Of a stretch of DNA of 64,000 nt, positions 8,029-17,920 are shown one piece after another. Below the pieces are notes generated by a model. It saw only the letters and a list, made by a program, of their open reading frames with translations, made no database searches and was not told where the DNA came from. Source of the DNA: Lacrimispora xylanolytica (GTDB taxonomy: Bacteria; Bacillota; Clostridia; Lachnospirales; Lachnospiraceae); the NCBI RefSeq assembly GCF_026723765.1, contig NZ_CP113524.1, positions 3,767,001-3,831,000 of the forward strand. The letters are read 5' to 3'. The first letter of the stretch is position 1. Every line of letters begins with the position of its first letter. The translations under genes and the position numbers were made by a program.

Positions 8029-8963
8029 TACATGATTCCCTCCTCTCCCATTTTCTTAGATATCTTATTTACGGACAGAATCAAAATAATTCCGACCACA
8101 GACTGGAAGAGACCTACTGCAGTAGCAAAATCAAACCGGCCTGCCTGAAGACCTACACTGTATACATAAGTACTGATAACGTCGGATGCACTCTTTACAA
8201 GTGTATTTCCCATCATATAAGGGCGATCGAAATCGATGGATACGATCTTACCAAGCTGCATGATAAGCATGATGGAAATGGTTGGTCTGATCTGCGGAAT
8301 GGTTACATGAGCAATTCTCTGAAGTCTGGTGGCACCATCGATATAAGCTGCTTCTCCAAGAGAAGGATCCGTAGCAGATAAAGCTGCCAGATAAATTATC
8401 AGGGAGTAACCAGCAGACTGCCAGATTCCTGAGAACCAATATACAAATCTCCAGATAAAAGGACTGCTTAAGAAGTTAATTTCTTTTAATCCAACACCGC
8501 GAATTAAGTCATTGACAAGTCCGCTGGTAGAAAACAGCTGTGTGATGATGCCTGAAATAATAACCCAGGACAGGAAGTTCGGAAGATATAAAATTGTCTG
8601 AGTTGCTTTTCTGATTCTTAAATTACGTATTTCAAATAAGAAAACAGCAATCAATACAGGTACCGGAAAGCCAAGAATTAAATCTCCGGCATTTAAAATC
8701 AGAGTGTTTGCAAGAGCATTCCAGAAATCACTGGAACCAAATGCTTCTTTAAAGTTTGCAAAACCGACCCAGGGGCTATTCCATATACCGGCAAATACAT
8801 TAAATTTCTTAAACGCAATGATACCGCCCATCATAGGTCTGTAGCGGAACATCAACATGTAGATGACTGGAACCAAAAGCATCAAATACAGCTGCCAGGT
8901 GTTGCGAATGTATACTTTAAACGGTATTTTTTTCGCTCTTTCCTTCACTTTTACATTTTTCAT
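8028..8963 (-). CDS. lplB: ABC permease, LplB/YteP type
   Basis: A 311-residue membrane subunit of a CUT1 sugar transporter. The N-terminal helix follows a basic segment, then YLMLLVPVIYMLMFRYRPM typical of LplB. The EAA loop reads EAAYIDGATRLQRIAHVTIP. It overlaps lplC by one base and lies 20 nt after the HAD gene, so it belongs to one operon with both. Confidence 0.92.
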   Translation of the reverse strand: MKNVKVKERAKKIPFKVYIRNTWQLYLMLLVPVIYMLMFRYRPMMGGIIAFKKFNVFAGIWNSPWVGFANFKEAFGSSDFWNALANTLILNAGDLILGFPVPVLIAVFLFEIRNLRIRKATQTILYLPNFLSWVIISGIITQLFSTSGLVNDLIRGVGLKEINFLSSPFIWRFVYWFSGIWQSAGYSLIIYLAALSATDPSLGEAAYIDGATRLQRIAHVTIPQIRPTISIMLIMQLGKIVSIDFDRPYMMGNTLVKSASDVISTYVYSVGLQAGRFDFATAVGLFQSVVGIILILSVNKISKKMGEEGIM

Positions 8964-8982
8964 CGCTTACTTTCCCTCTTTT

Positions 8983-9525
8983 CTATACATTCCCGTCCTT
9001 TTGAAGCGCTTCCTCCAGACTCTCAATGAGGGCCAGAAGTTCTTTCGGCTCATGTACGATATAATCCGGCGTTTCATCTTCACCAGCCGGGGTCATGTCA
9101 TAACGGGGGGACCAGTCTATCAGTATGGAAGTGATGCCAAAACGGTTTGCACCAGCCACATCCTTGCGGACATTATTGCCGATCATAACGATGCGTTTCT
9201 TATCCTCTTCCGTTAGATGATTTTTTTCCATGGCATCCTGAAACATCAATTCTGATGGCTTTTGGACTCCAACGATTTCGGAAATCGTTCTGGTATGAAA
9301 ACAATATCCCAGCCCATTTTCTTCGTATACATTGGTAAAGGACTGCTCTTCACCGTCGGCCACCATCGCAATAATATAGCCGGCATCATAAAGAGCTTTT
9401 AGGGTTTCACCCGCACCAGGTATCATCTCAGCATGGGTTACAATATCTTCTTCATTGCGAATTTCTGTGCCTTCGTCAATAATTGTGTCTCCGCTGTCTG
9501 TAAAAATGATTAGTTTTTTCTGCAT
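8983..9525 (-). CDS. HAD-family hydrolase with variant motif I
   Basis: A 180-residue cytoplasmic protein of the haloacid-dehalogenase fold. Motif I reads IIFTDSGDTI: the nucleophile Asp10 is present, but the residue two positions on is Gly12 instead of the usual acid/base Asp. The motif III/IV region is VGVQKPSELMF (Lys) and MIGNNVRKDVAGANRFG (Asp). With the general acid missing it may be a weak phosphatase or use another acid, as phosphonatases do. It is the first gene of the run with the lpl-type transporter, so a role on an imported sugar phosphate is possible but only inferred. Its own promoter lies in 9526-9656, where TATAAT is visible without a good -35. Confidence 0.8.
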   Translation of the reverse strand: MQKKLIIFTDSGDTIIDEGTEIRNEEDIVTHAEMIPGAGETLKALYDAGYIIAMVADGEEQSFTNVYEENGLGYCFHTRTISEIVGVQKPSELMFQDAMEKNHLTEEDKKRIVMIGNNVRKDVAGANRFGITSILIDWSPRYDMTPAGEDETPDYIVHEPKELLALIESLEEALQKDGNV

Positions 9526-9647
9526 TTTGTAAACTCCGTAAAATTTATTTTGTTGCTTTTCTCTTAAAGCTGTTGAATGAATTATAATATTTTGTGTAAA
9601 TTGTAGCTATGCGTAATTTGTTTTTATTTCTCCTGTTTAGTATGCAT

Positions 9648-9661
9648 TTTTTGCGTTTACA
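9648..9661 (-). promoter_or_regulatory. Partial CcpA (cre) site upstream of the HAD-lpl operon
   Basis: On the minus strand TGTAAACGCAAAAA matches 12 of 14 positions of TGWAANCGNTNWCA. It overlaps the 3' end of the GH38 gene, about 125 nt upstream of the HAD start. Carbon-catabolite repression would fit this locus. Confidence 0.35.
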
Positions 9662-12600
9662 AAGAAGCTCTGATGGTTTTTATTTCAAATGGCGCAAAAT
9701 CCAGGAGCATTTCGCTCTTTCCGTAAGCCTCTGTTACGGTGACTCTTTGTCCCTCCAAAAGACCTTCTTCCATTGTGGTTTCGTAAGCCTCCTGGACTTT
9801 TAAATGGGCTGTTACCGTGCAGTTTTCATGCCTTCCCTTGGATTCATAAAGCCTCATGATCATATGGCCGGTTCCATCCTCTGATAACTTTATGGTCTCC
9901 AGTACTATACTGTCTGACGACAGGGAAAGGAACTGCCGGTCTCCTGCTCCAAGGCCAAATAGGGATAGCTTGTGGTTTAGCTCCATGCCTTCCTGTATGA
10001 CTCTGCTCTCTGTAAAATCCCTGCCAATGGCATAGAAGGAATAGGTAAACTGGTGAATTTCTTTATCTGCATACATATCCGGCCATACCGGTGCCTTTAA
10101 CAGGGTGAGCTCCATGGAATTTCCGCTGGTACTGATTCCATATTTGCAGTCATTTAATACAGCAGCGGTTCGCCCGGGCTCACTAAGAGCGGTATAACGG
10201 TGATTGCATACCTCGAATCGGTCAGCATCATATCTCCGGTTCTGATGGGTGGGGCGTTTCACGTAACCGAACTGGATCTCCTGTATGGCTTCGCTGGTAC
10301 GGATATTGACCGGGAATTCTGCTTTTAAGAGCTTATGAGTCTCCCTCCAGTCTACCTCTGTAACAAAATCAAGGCGTCTGCTGTGACTGGAAAGCTGAAT
10401 TCTCTGGGTCATGGGAGAATGATGAAGCATCCGCTTCACCTCCAAAGCTGCCATGAGAGGACCTTCTTCCACGACCCTGATTTCCACAGGTTCTAAAAGC
10501 GCTATAGGCTGCTCTTTATAAAAGGAGCTCATCTCCCAGGCATCGTAGTCTATATTTATATCCTGATACATACAGAGCTTGTTTAAGGAACCTTGGACGT
10601 ATTCAATCTCTGTTTCCTTCTCCACGAAGCTTGTAACCTCTCCGCGGGAATTTACCACTACGGTCACATATTGGTTTTCAAGTATGTAAGAATCCTGTTT
10701 TTTAGAAACACTGCAACTGGAATTCGGCTCTATGACTTCTCCGTCATTCCCTTTTACATCTATCTGAATATATGAAAGTGAGGGAACCTTAACCGGAATG
10801 AGGACCTTATCCCCCATTCTTTGGGAGACAAGCGTTTCCCCGCTCCTCTCATATGATTTCCCTTCCTCATATGGCAATTCTATCAGTTCTTCCCGCTCCC
10901 AGGATAAAGAGTTAAAGACCGAGAAGCTTTCTTTTCTGCCGCGAACAAGGGTTTCCTGGAACTCTTTTAATATCTCCCCGGCTCCTTTTATTACATCGTT
11001 CAGCTCTTTTCTGGCATCTTCATTGACTCTTGTTATGGAGGTCCCCGGTAAGATATCATGGAATTGATGAAAGAGAAGCTTTTTCCATAGAATCTCAAGT
11101 TCCTCTCTCCGGTCCTTACCCTCACTTACCAGAAAGCTTAAGGAGCTCCAAAGCTCTGCTTCCCGCAGGGACATTTCCGCCTTACGATTTGCCTTTTTGA
11201 CCTTTGCCTGAGAGGTATAGGTTCCTCTGTGCCACGGAAGATAGAGCTCACCCTGATAGACCTCGTTTACATTACCTGCTTCCTCCAGCCTTTTAAAAAA
11301 TTGAACCGGACTTTCCATGCGGGTGCGGGGAGCGCCTTCTAAATCTTCCACTCTTCTTGCCACTTCAAGCATCTCTCTGGTGGGACCGCCGCCTCCGTCT
11401 CCAAAACCAAAGGGAAATAGAAAGGTATCTATATTTTCCTGCTGAACCCTGTCCTCTTCCCAGCGGGTAATCATGTCTAGAGGGTCCAGTCTGGCATTAT
11501 TCTTCTTAAAGAAATGGGTCAGTACCCGGCTGCCGTCAATTCCTTCCCACCAGAAGATATTGTAGGGAAATACATCACAGCCCTTTAAGGCCCTGGCCAT
11601 TTTCTGGGTGGCAAAATATTTGATGCCGCAGCCTTTCATGATCTGGGGAAGCTGTCCGCTGAATCCAAAGCAGTCGGGAATCCACACCATGAGGGTTTCC
11701 TGATTCAGCTTTTCCCGGAACCATCTTCTTCCGTAAAGGCACTGACGGATAAGGCTTTCTCCAGAAACCAGATTGGTATCCGGTTCCACATACATGCCGC
11801 CTTCCGGGATAAAGGCCCCTTCCTCTACTTTTTTCAGTAAGCGTCCGTAAAGTTCCGGATACAGCTCTTTTATGGTTTCCATAATGGGAGGCTCACATAA
11901 TAGGAATTTATAATCTTCGTATTCCTCTGACAGAGCCAGCTGTGTGGAAATGGTTCTTGCACATTTTCTCTTTGTTTCCTCCCAGGGCCACAGCCAGGCA
12001 AGATCCAGATGGGATTGTCCGAAAATCGTATACTCAGGCGCTGTGGAACCATTCCTGCATTCCAAAAGGGGTCTTAAGACCTCTCTGGCCTTACAAAGAG
12101 TCTCATGAAAAGCTTCCGGTTCCAGCTCAAAATCCACGATCTGAGTAAACCGAAACAGTCCTTCCCTTATCTTCATGGCACGAAGGGATTTGGAATCCAG
12201 CCCTTCATAGAGCTTAGAGAGCGTAAATACATCCATATAAAGCTGAAACGCCTCCTCATTCCATATGCCAATGTCACAGACTCCCACCTTAACCTGATGA
12301 GCAGGGGGCTCCGGCACTGGGATACTGCCAAAAGGACATGGTCCGCCGTTTTCCAGCCTAGGCCCATGCCCTGCATAGCTTTCCGCTACAATATGAAAGC
12401 GTTCTCCCTCTCTCCCGCAGCGAGTTAACGTAATTCCATCGTGTTTTAAATCCCTGGAGCCGGCAGTCTTACCATTGACCCATAAAAGCATCTCTCCCCC
12501 TACATCCGGGCGAAGAAAGATTCTCTTTCCTTCTGCTTCTTTTGGGAGAATGACCTCTGCCTGAAACCAGCCGTATTCCCACTTTGCGCCCCATGGAGTT

Positions 12601-12767
12601 CCAGTGGGCACAGGGGTAAATTCTTTCGTTAATGCTTCCTCCAAAGGGAGCCGTTCCATGGTCATAAAGCCGGAGACTGGGACATCACAAAGCTTATTAA
12701 ACATGTGATGTCTCATTTCCTCCAGCCATATTTTAATTCGTTGCTGCCGTTCCTCCGCCAATACCAT
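9657..12767 (-). CDS. Alpha-mannosidase, GH38
   Basis: This 1036-residue cytoplasmic exo-glycosidase removes alpha-mannosyl residues with retention. An N-terminal beta domain (about 1-240) precedes the catalytic domain, which opens with GQSHLDLAWLWPWEETKRK (His253 and Asp255 bind zinc). The nucleophile is Asp365 in WIPDCFGFSGQLPQI. FGFGDGGGGPT and WHRGTYTS follow, then the C-terminal beta-sandwich domains typical of the family. Length is normal. GGAGGG precedes the ATG. It is one of two tandem GH38 genes on the same strand with a 114-bp gap between them and an lpl-type transporter downstream. Mannosidase activity follows the family; the natural substrate is unknown. Confidence 0.92.
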   Translation of the reverse strand: MVLAEERQQRIKIWLEEMRHHMFNKLCDVPVSGFMTMERLPLEEALTKEFTPVPTGTPWGAKWEYGWFQAEVILPKEAEGKRIFLRPDVGGEMLLWVNGKTAGSRDLKHDGITLTRCGREGERFHIVAESYAGHGPRLENGGPCPFGSIPVPEPPAHQVKVGVCDIGIWNEEAFQLYMDVFTLSKLYEGLDSKSLRAMKIREGLFRFTQIVDFELEPEAFHETLCKAREVLRPLLECRNGSTAPEYTIFGQSHLDLAWLWPWEETKRKCARTISTQLALSEEYEDYKFLLCEPPIMETIKELYPELYGRLLKKVEEGAFIPEGGMYVEPDTNLVSGESLIRQCLYGRRWFREKLNQETLMVWIPDCFGFSGQLPQIMKGCGIKYFATQKMARALKGCDVFPYNIFWWEGIDGSRVLTHFFKKNNARLDPLDMITRWEEDRVQQENIDTFLFPFGFGDGGGGPTREMLEVARRVEDLEGAPRTRMESPVQFFKRLEEAGNVNEVYQGELYLPWHRGTYTSQAKVKKANRKAEMSLREAELWSSLSFLVSEGKDRREELEILWKKLLFHQFHDILPGTSITRVNEDARKELNDVIKGAGEILKEFQETLVRGRKESFSVFNSLSWEREELIELPYEEGKSYERSGETLVSQRMGDKVLIPVKVPSLSYIQIDVKGNDGEVIEPNSSCSVSKKQDSYILENQYVTVVVNSRGEVTSFVEKETEIEYVQGSLNKLCMYQDINIDYDAWEMSSFYKEQPIALLEPVEIRVVEEGPLMAALEVKRMLHHSPMTQRIQLSSHSRRLDFVTEVDWRETHKLLKAEFPVNIRTSEAIQEIQFGYVKRPTHQNRRYDADRFEVCNHRYTALSEPGRTAAVLNDCKYGISTSGNSMELTLLKAPVWPDMYADKEIHQFTYSFYAIGRDFTESRVIQEGMELNHKLSLFGLGAGDRQFLSLSSDSIVLETIKLSEDGTGHMIMRLYESKGRHENCTVTAHLKVQEAYETTMEEGLLEGQRVTVTEAYGKSEMLLDFAPFEIKTIRASL

Positions 12768-12881
12768 TGTTTTCCCTCCACGATATCAAAGTTATGGGTA
12801 CATTATATTGGATAAAAGGAGAACAGGCTATGCATTCTTTGTGAAATCTTTGTACAGTTTGTGCATATTTTGCAGAGATAC

Positions 12882-15800
12882 TTATCGTTTTAGCTTTATG
12901 GTCTTAATCTCGTATGGCTTAAATGTGATTAATAGCTCATTATTCTTACATGGAATGGTCGTAGACTCTTCCTCCAGACAGGTACATGAGGCTGCTTCTA
13001 CTACGTCCATGTCAGCCAATTTCACATGAGCCCTGGTCCGCATTCCATAGGTTTCGTACATACGAATTACGATACCATCTCCATCCTCAGCCAATTTCAC
13101 CGTATCCGCTAAAATATTTTCTTCCTCAATAGAAAGAAGGGAGTATGAAAGGCTTTCCTTTCCTGTCACACTCTTTGCCCTCATAGGGCAATTTAAATCG
13201 TAAGCTTCTCTCACCACACCGCCGGTACGGAAATCACCCTGATGAGGATAGAGAGAATAGGTGAACTCATGCTCTCCCTGGTCTGCATCAGGATTGGGGA
13301 AAATACCTGATTTTAAAAGGGTCAGCCGAATGTTGGAATCATGGATGTCATAACCGTATTTGCAGTCATTTAAAAGAGCTGCTCCGAATCCTGGTTCTGA
13401 AATGTCAGCCCATTTATGAGCGCACACCTCAAATCTTGCCTGATCCCAGGTGGTATTCTCGTGGGTAGGACGGCTTACATTGCCGAACTGAATGTCATAA
13501 TTGGCTTCCTTGGAGAGAATATCCAGAGGAAATGCTGCCTTTAAAAGAAGCTGATGTTCGGTCCAGTTGATCCATGTCTTAAAGTCGATTCTCTTGGTAT
13601 GTTTGTAGAAGCTGATTTTTTGTTCTATGGTGGAATCCATGAATTTCTTCTTCACCAAAATGGTTCCTCTTACCGGACCATTCTCTAAAAGCCGTGCCTC
13701 CAACACCTCATTCACCTTCCATACCTTTTCCCGGTAGGTGGCATCAATGTTCCAGGCATCGAATTCCAGGGGACGGTCCTCGAACACAAGAAGCTCATTT
13801 CCCTGTGCTCCTTCTTTTAAGAGACTTCTGTCCTCTTTCTTATCGTATAGCCTGGTCATGGTACCCTCTGAGCTAAATTCCACTTCATAATGTGGTGTAG
13901 TAAGCTTACATGGACGGCCTTCCTTGTCTGTTTCAAAGTCTGAGATAACAGGAGAATCATCATAAGATGATGTTCTCGTTCCGCTTCCATACACTTCATA
14001 TCCCTTTGATGGTACTTCTTCTGCCAGATAAAGAATCTCTCCATTTTCTGCTTCCTGGGATAACAGGCCAATGTCTTTCACTGGCTGGTTTACGGATACA
14101 ATCCCCGTTCTTCCAAAGCTTAAGGAGTTCCATACGGACAAGGCATCTCCCTTATCCTTTGTCTCTTTAAGGCCAGCCTCAGAAAGAAGACGATTCAGAC
14201 AGGTCTCAATGATCTCATTGCCTGATTTTATAATCTGCTCGTACTGAATCTGGGAATCCTCATAAACCTCCTTAATGGAAGAACCAGGAAGAATGTCGTG
14301 GAACTGGTTTAAGAGAAGGAGCTTCCAGTTTTCCTCCAAAGTCTTTGATGGATACTCTCCGTCTTTTGTCAGGAGCAGGTTCAGCACAGAATAAAACTCG
14401 GTATCAGCGTTTAAGAACTCGCAGGTACGGTTGTATTTCTTATTCTTTGCCATGGAGGTATAGGTTCCCCGGTGGTGCTCTAAATATAACTCTCCATCCC
14501 AGACAGGAAGCTGCTTTTGATCCATGCGCTCCTCCAGGATATGAAAGAAATCTTTGACAAAGGTCTGCTTTGTTTTTGGTGCTCTGGCTACGCTTCGCTC
14601 CAGACGGCGGCTCTGCTCCAGCATCTCTTCGGTAGGACCGCCCCCTCCGTCTCCGTAGCCGTAGCAGGTAAGGACCTCTTTGCTTACGTCCTTGTTCTGG
14701 AATCTCTGCCAGGTTCCCATAATCTGTTTGGCATCCTGTCTTCCGTTATAAGTGGTGCTGAAATTCTTCACCGGTTCCCCGTTCTTTACATAGTCCCTGG
14801 TGGAGATTAAGTAAGTAAGTACCTCACTTCCGTCAATGCCTCTCCAGCGGAACACATCGTTTGGAAACTGATTGAACTCATTCCAGCCAAGCTTTGTTGT
14901 CATGAAATAAGGAAGGCCTGACTGCTTCATGATCTGAGGAATAGCAGCACTGTATCCGAATACATCAGGAAGCCATAACACCTCGTTAACGGCTCCGCCC
15001 AGTTCCTTTTCAAAGAATCTCCGTCCATAAAGAATATGGCGCACCAGGGATTCCCCTGATGCCAGGTTGCAGTCCGGCTCCAGCCACATGGCTCCCTCTG
15101 TCTCCCAGCGGCCTTCCTTAATTCTTTCCTTGATCTCCTCAAATACTCCTGGTGCTTCTTCCTTCACGAATTCGTAAAGCTGAGGCTGACTTGACATGAA
15201 CTTATATTCTGGATAACGCTTCATGAGATTTAATACGGTCTGAAAGCTTCTCACTGTTTTTTGTCTTGTCTGCTTTAAGGGCCATTTCCAGGCTACATCA
15301 ATGTGGGTGTGACCGATGCTGTGAACCGTGATGGGATTTTCCGGCCTGTCCTTATAATAATGCTCCAAAAGCCAGGAGTCAGCTTCCTTTACGGAATCAA
15401 AGAAGGCTTCGGAACCTGGGCGCTTTAAATCAACCAGATTCAGGGCCTCGTTAAGGGCCTTAAAGGTATCAATCCGCTCTAAATCGTCCTCTTCCAGAAG
15501 GTCAGCTGCTTCAAAGGGTACCGTGAAATCATAATAAAATTGAGCCATAAGTTCGGAATACATCCCAATTTCCAGATGAAAGAAGTTGGTAAGACCTGTA
15601 CTGTTTGAATAGGCGTAAAATGCCAGCTCATACGTCTCTCCTGCCTTTGCATCATGGGAAAGAATGATATCCTGATGATTCATATCCATGGTGCCGGACA
15701 ATCTGCCATTCACATAGACCAGGATCTGAGGATTATCTGTGTTCCAGATATCTGTTGCTCCTGTATTTAACGTTGCCCTTACCTGGGTTCCACTCCATGA

Positions 15801-16025
15801 TTCCGGTATGGTGAGAGTTGTCAGAAACCAGTAATGCTTATCCGTTCCACCCCAGGTTTCGTCGGTTTCAAAGGGAGTCCATTCTAGCGTACTGCTGTCA
15901 AAGCTTTCCTCAAAGCTGTAATCTCCGGGACTCATGAACATCTGCTCTACACTTCTTAAATCCTGATAGCATAATGCTTTTAATGAATCTGCTGCTGCCT
16001 TTAATCTGTTTCTCATAGGATTCAT
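12882..16025 (-). CDS. Alpha-mannosidase, GH38 (second copy)
   Basis: A protein of 1047 residues, the same family as its neighbour but clearly diverged. Zinc ligands lie in IGHTHIDVAWKWPLKQTRQK (His241, Asp243). The nucleophile is Asp354 in WLPDVFGYSAAIPQI, and YGYGDGGGGPT and EHHRGTYTS follow. It is the last gene of a run with the MalEFG-like transporter at 16104-19267, behind a hairpin at 16059-16090 that probably lowers its expression relative to the transporter. AAGGCGGA precedes the ATG. It probably acts on the oligosaccharide brought in by that transporter. Confidence 0.92.
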   Translation of the reverse strand: MNPMRNRLKAAADSLKALCYQDLRSVEQMFMSPGDYSFEESFDSSTLEWTPFETDETWGGTDKHYWFLTTLTIPESWSGTQVRATLNTGATDIWNTDNPQILVYVNGRLSGTMDMNHQDIILSHDAKAGETYELAFYAYSNSTGLTNFFHLEIGMYSELMAQFYYDFTVPFEAADLLEEDDLERIDTFKALNEALNLVDLKRPGSEAFFDSVKEADSWLLEHYYKDRPENPITVHSIGHTHIDVAWKWPLKQTRQKTVRSFQTVLNLMKRYPEYKFMSSQPQLYEFVKEEAPGVFEEIKERIKEGRWETEGAMWLEPDCNLASGESLVRHILYGRRFFEKELGGAVNEVLWLPDVFGYSAAIPQIMKQSGLPYFMTTKLGWNEFNQFPNDVFRWRGIDGSEVLTYLISTRDYVKNGEPVKNFSTTYNGRQDAKQIMGTWQRFQNKDVSKEVLTCYGYGDGGGGPTEEMLEQSRRLERSVARAPKTKQTFVKDFFHILEERMDQKQLPVWDGELYLEHHRGTYTSMAKNKKYNRTCEFLNADTEFYSVLNLLLTKDGEYPSKTLEENWKLLLLNQFHDILPGSSIKEVYEDSQIQYEQIIKSGNEIIETCLNRLLSEAGLKETKDKGDALSVWNSLSFGRTGIVSVNQPVKDIGLLSQEAENGEILYLAEEVPSKGYEVYGSGTRTSSYDDSPVISDFETDKEGRPCKLTTPHYEVEFSSEGTMTRLYDKKEDRSLLKEGAQGNELLVFEDRPLEFDAWNIDATYREKVWKVNEVLEARLLENGPVRGTILVKKKFMDSTIEQKISFYKHTKRIDFKTWINWTEHQLLLKAAFPLDILSKEANYDIQFGNVSRPTHENTTWDQARFEVCAHKWADISEPGFGAALLNDCKYGYDIHDSNIRLTLLKSGIFPNPDADQGEHEFTYSLYPHQGDFRTGGVVREAYDLNCPMRAKSVTGKESLSYSLLSIEEENILADTVKLAEDGDGIVIRMYETYGMRTRAHVKLADMDVVEAASCTCLEEESTTIPCKNNELLITFKPYEIKTIKLKR

Positions 16026-16058
16026 AACATCATTCCGCCTTTTTCATAATTTTAAAAA

Positions 16059-16090
16059 GGCGGGAAACCAAAGCATCTTGGTCTCCCGCC
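16059..16090 (-). terminator. Intercistronic hairpin between permease and GH38 genes
   Basis: GGCGGGA/TCCCGCC with an inner ACCAAAG-like stem is followed on the minus strand by TTTTT. It probably acts as a partial terminator or mRNA 3'-end stabiliser. Confidence 0.6.
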
Positions 16091-16103
16091 TGAAAAGCTA
16101 TCA

Positions 16104-16958
16104 TTAGCCCTTAATTCCTGTGGATGCGATTCCTTCTACCAGATATTTCTGCATGGTCAAGAAAATAAGGAAAATCGGTACCAGGGATAAGGTTGCCATT
16201 GCAAACATTGCGCCCCAGTCAGAACCAGCTGTGGGATCTGAGAACATCTTAAGGGCGTAGCTGACCGGATATTTCAACGGATCACTTAAGTAAATCAAAG
16301 CCGCAAGGAAATCATCCCATCTCCACATGAAGGAGAAAATTGCGCTTGTAACCAGTGAAGGTTTGATCAGAGGCAAAATAATCCGGTAGAAGATGGAGTA
16401 AACGGTACAGCCATCCATTCTTGCAGCCTCATCTAAGTCAATGGGAATTCCTTTAATAAACTGTACATTTAAGAAAATGAAAAAGCCCTGTCCAAAAAAC
16501 TGTGGGACGATAATTGGAAGGTAGCTGCCTACCCAGCCCAGTTTATTAAAGATAATATACTGAGGAATCATAATGACCTGGAAAGGAAGCATCATTGCCA
16601 GCAGCATGCAGGCAAACCAGAAGCTTTTAAATTTAAAGTCAATACGGGCAAATCCGTAGCCGATGACTGCTGAGGAAACAACTGCTCCCAATGTGGAGAG
16701 TCCGGCAATGACAAAGGAATTCTTAAAAAATATTGCAAAACTGTAGCCTGCAAATCCCTTCCAGCCTACGGTGTAGTTGGTAAAGGAAAAGTTTTCCGGA
16801 AACAGACTGGCAGCTGTACGAAATATCTCATTGGTGTCTTTAAAGGAGCTCATTACCATCCATACAAGCGGATATATCATAGCACATGCGAAGAAAAAGG
16901 TAAATACATGATATATTACTGTGATGGCTGTTCTTTTTTCTTTATATCCTGTCATCAT
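16104..16958 (-). CDS. ABC sugar permease, MalG/UgpE type
   Basis: A 284-residue CUT1 permease with six predicted helices. The EAA loop reads EAARMDGCTVYSIFYRIILP, and the protein ends in KYLVEGIASTGIKG, the usual C-terminus of the second permease. It lies six bases after the partner permease gene (16965), forming an operon binding protein - permease - permease - GH38. Confidence 0.92.
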   Translation of the reverse strand: MMTGYKEKRTAITVIYHVFTFFFACAMIYPLVWMVMSSFKDTNEIFRTAASLFPENFSFTNYTVGWKGFAGYSFAIFFKNSFVIAGLSTLGAVVSSAVIGYGFARIDFKFKSFWFACMLLAMMLPFQVIMIPQYIIFNKLGWVGSYLPIIVPQFFGQGFFIFLNVQFIKGIPIDLDEAARMDGCTVYSIFYRIILPLIKPSLVTSAIFSFMWRWDDFLAALIYLSDPLKYPVSYALKMFSDPTAGSDWGAMFAMATLSLVPIFLIFLTMQKYLVEGIASTGIKG

Positions 16959-16964
16959 ATTTCA

Positions 16965-17894
16965 TCACCCTTCTGCTTCATAATGTACCCACTTCTTCTG
17001 GGTCTTAAATAGTACCAGAGTCAGAAGCCCTACTACAAACACCATGAACCATGCCATGGCACAGCCGTATCCCAGCTTATTATAAGTAAAGGAGTTCTGA
17101 TACATATAAACCGTATAGAACAGTGTGGTGTCTCTGGGTTTTCCCTGAGTGATAATGTAACTTTGGGTGAATGCCATAAAACCATTGATCAGCTGGTTGA
17201 TCAGGTTAAAGAAAATGGTTGGTGTCAGCATGGGAAGCGTAATTTTAAAGAAACGCTGAAAACCATTGGCACCGTCTACGGTAGCAGCCTCATAAAGACT
17301 GACTGAAATCTGCTTAAGACCTGATAAGAATATAAGCATGGACGAACCAAACTGCCAGATTGCCAATATGATCAGAGTCCAGATTGCGGTATCTGTTCTT
17401 CCAAGCCATGCAATATCAGATGGTAGTCCAATAATTTTCATAAGTGCATTGATAACACCATCACTGGCAAACATTCTCTTCCAAAGAATTGCAACGGCAA
17501 CACTGGAACCAATGATGGAAGGCAGATAGTAAACTGCCCGGTAAAAACCAGATAATTTAGTACTCTTTACTAGCAGCATGGCAACTGCAAGAGCCATGAT
17601 AAGCCGGAGAGGAACCGAAAACAGAACGTAGTACATGGTTACTCCGAATACTTTCCAAAACTTTGGATCTCCAAAAAACATGGTTCTGTAATTTTCCAGA
17701 CCTATAAAAACCGGTGTCTTCAATATGTTGTATCTGGTAAATGAAAACCCTAAGGACAGAATCATTGGAACGGCAAGGAATGCAAGGAATCCTATAATGA
17801 AGGGCAGGATAAATACATATCCTGCAACCTTCGGTTTGTTTAATACCTGAGCCAATGTCTCTTTTCTCTTAGGGGTCATCTGATTGTTCTTCAT
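16965..17894 (-). CDS. ABC sugar permease, MalF/UgpA type
   Basis: A 309-residue CUT1 permease. After a basic N-terminus, GYVFILPFIIGFLAFLAVPM is the typical first helix. The EAA loop is EAATVDGANGFQRFFKITLP. GGAGGGG precedes the ATG, and it lies 26 nt after the binding-protein gene. Confidence 0.92.
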   Translation of the reverse strand: MKNNQMTPKRKETLAQVLNKPKVAGYVFILPFIIGFLAFLAVPMILSLGFSFTRYNILKTPVFIGLENYRTMFFGDPKFWKVFGVTMYYVLFSVPLRLIMALAVAMLLVKSTKLSGFYRAVYYLPSIIGSSVAVAILWKRMFASDGVINALMKIIGLPSDIAWLGRTDTAIWTLIILAIWQFGSSMLIFLSGLKQISVSLYEAATVDGANGFQRFFKITLPMLTPTIFFNLINQLINGFMAFTQSYIITQGKPRDTTLFYTVYMYQNSFTYNKLGYGCAMAWFMVFVVGLLTLVLFKTQKKWVHYEAEG

Positions 17895-17920
17895 GATATC
17901 CCCTCCAGACTTTCTAACTG

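Noticed and set aside
12394-12407. Near-perfect cre site TGAAAGCGTTCTCC
   Set aside because: It lies deep inside the GH38 coding sequence, about 370 bp from the start, with no promoter beside it; likely chance.
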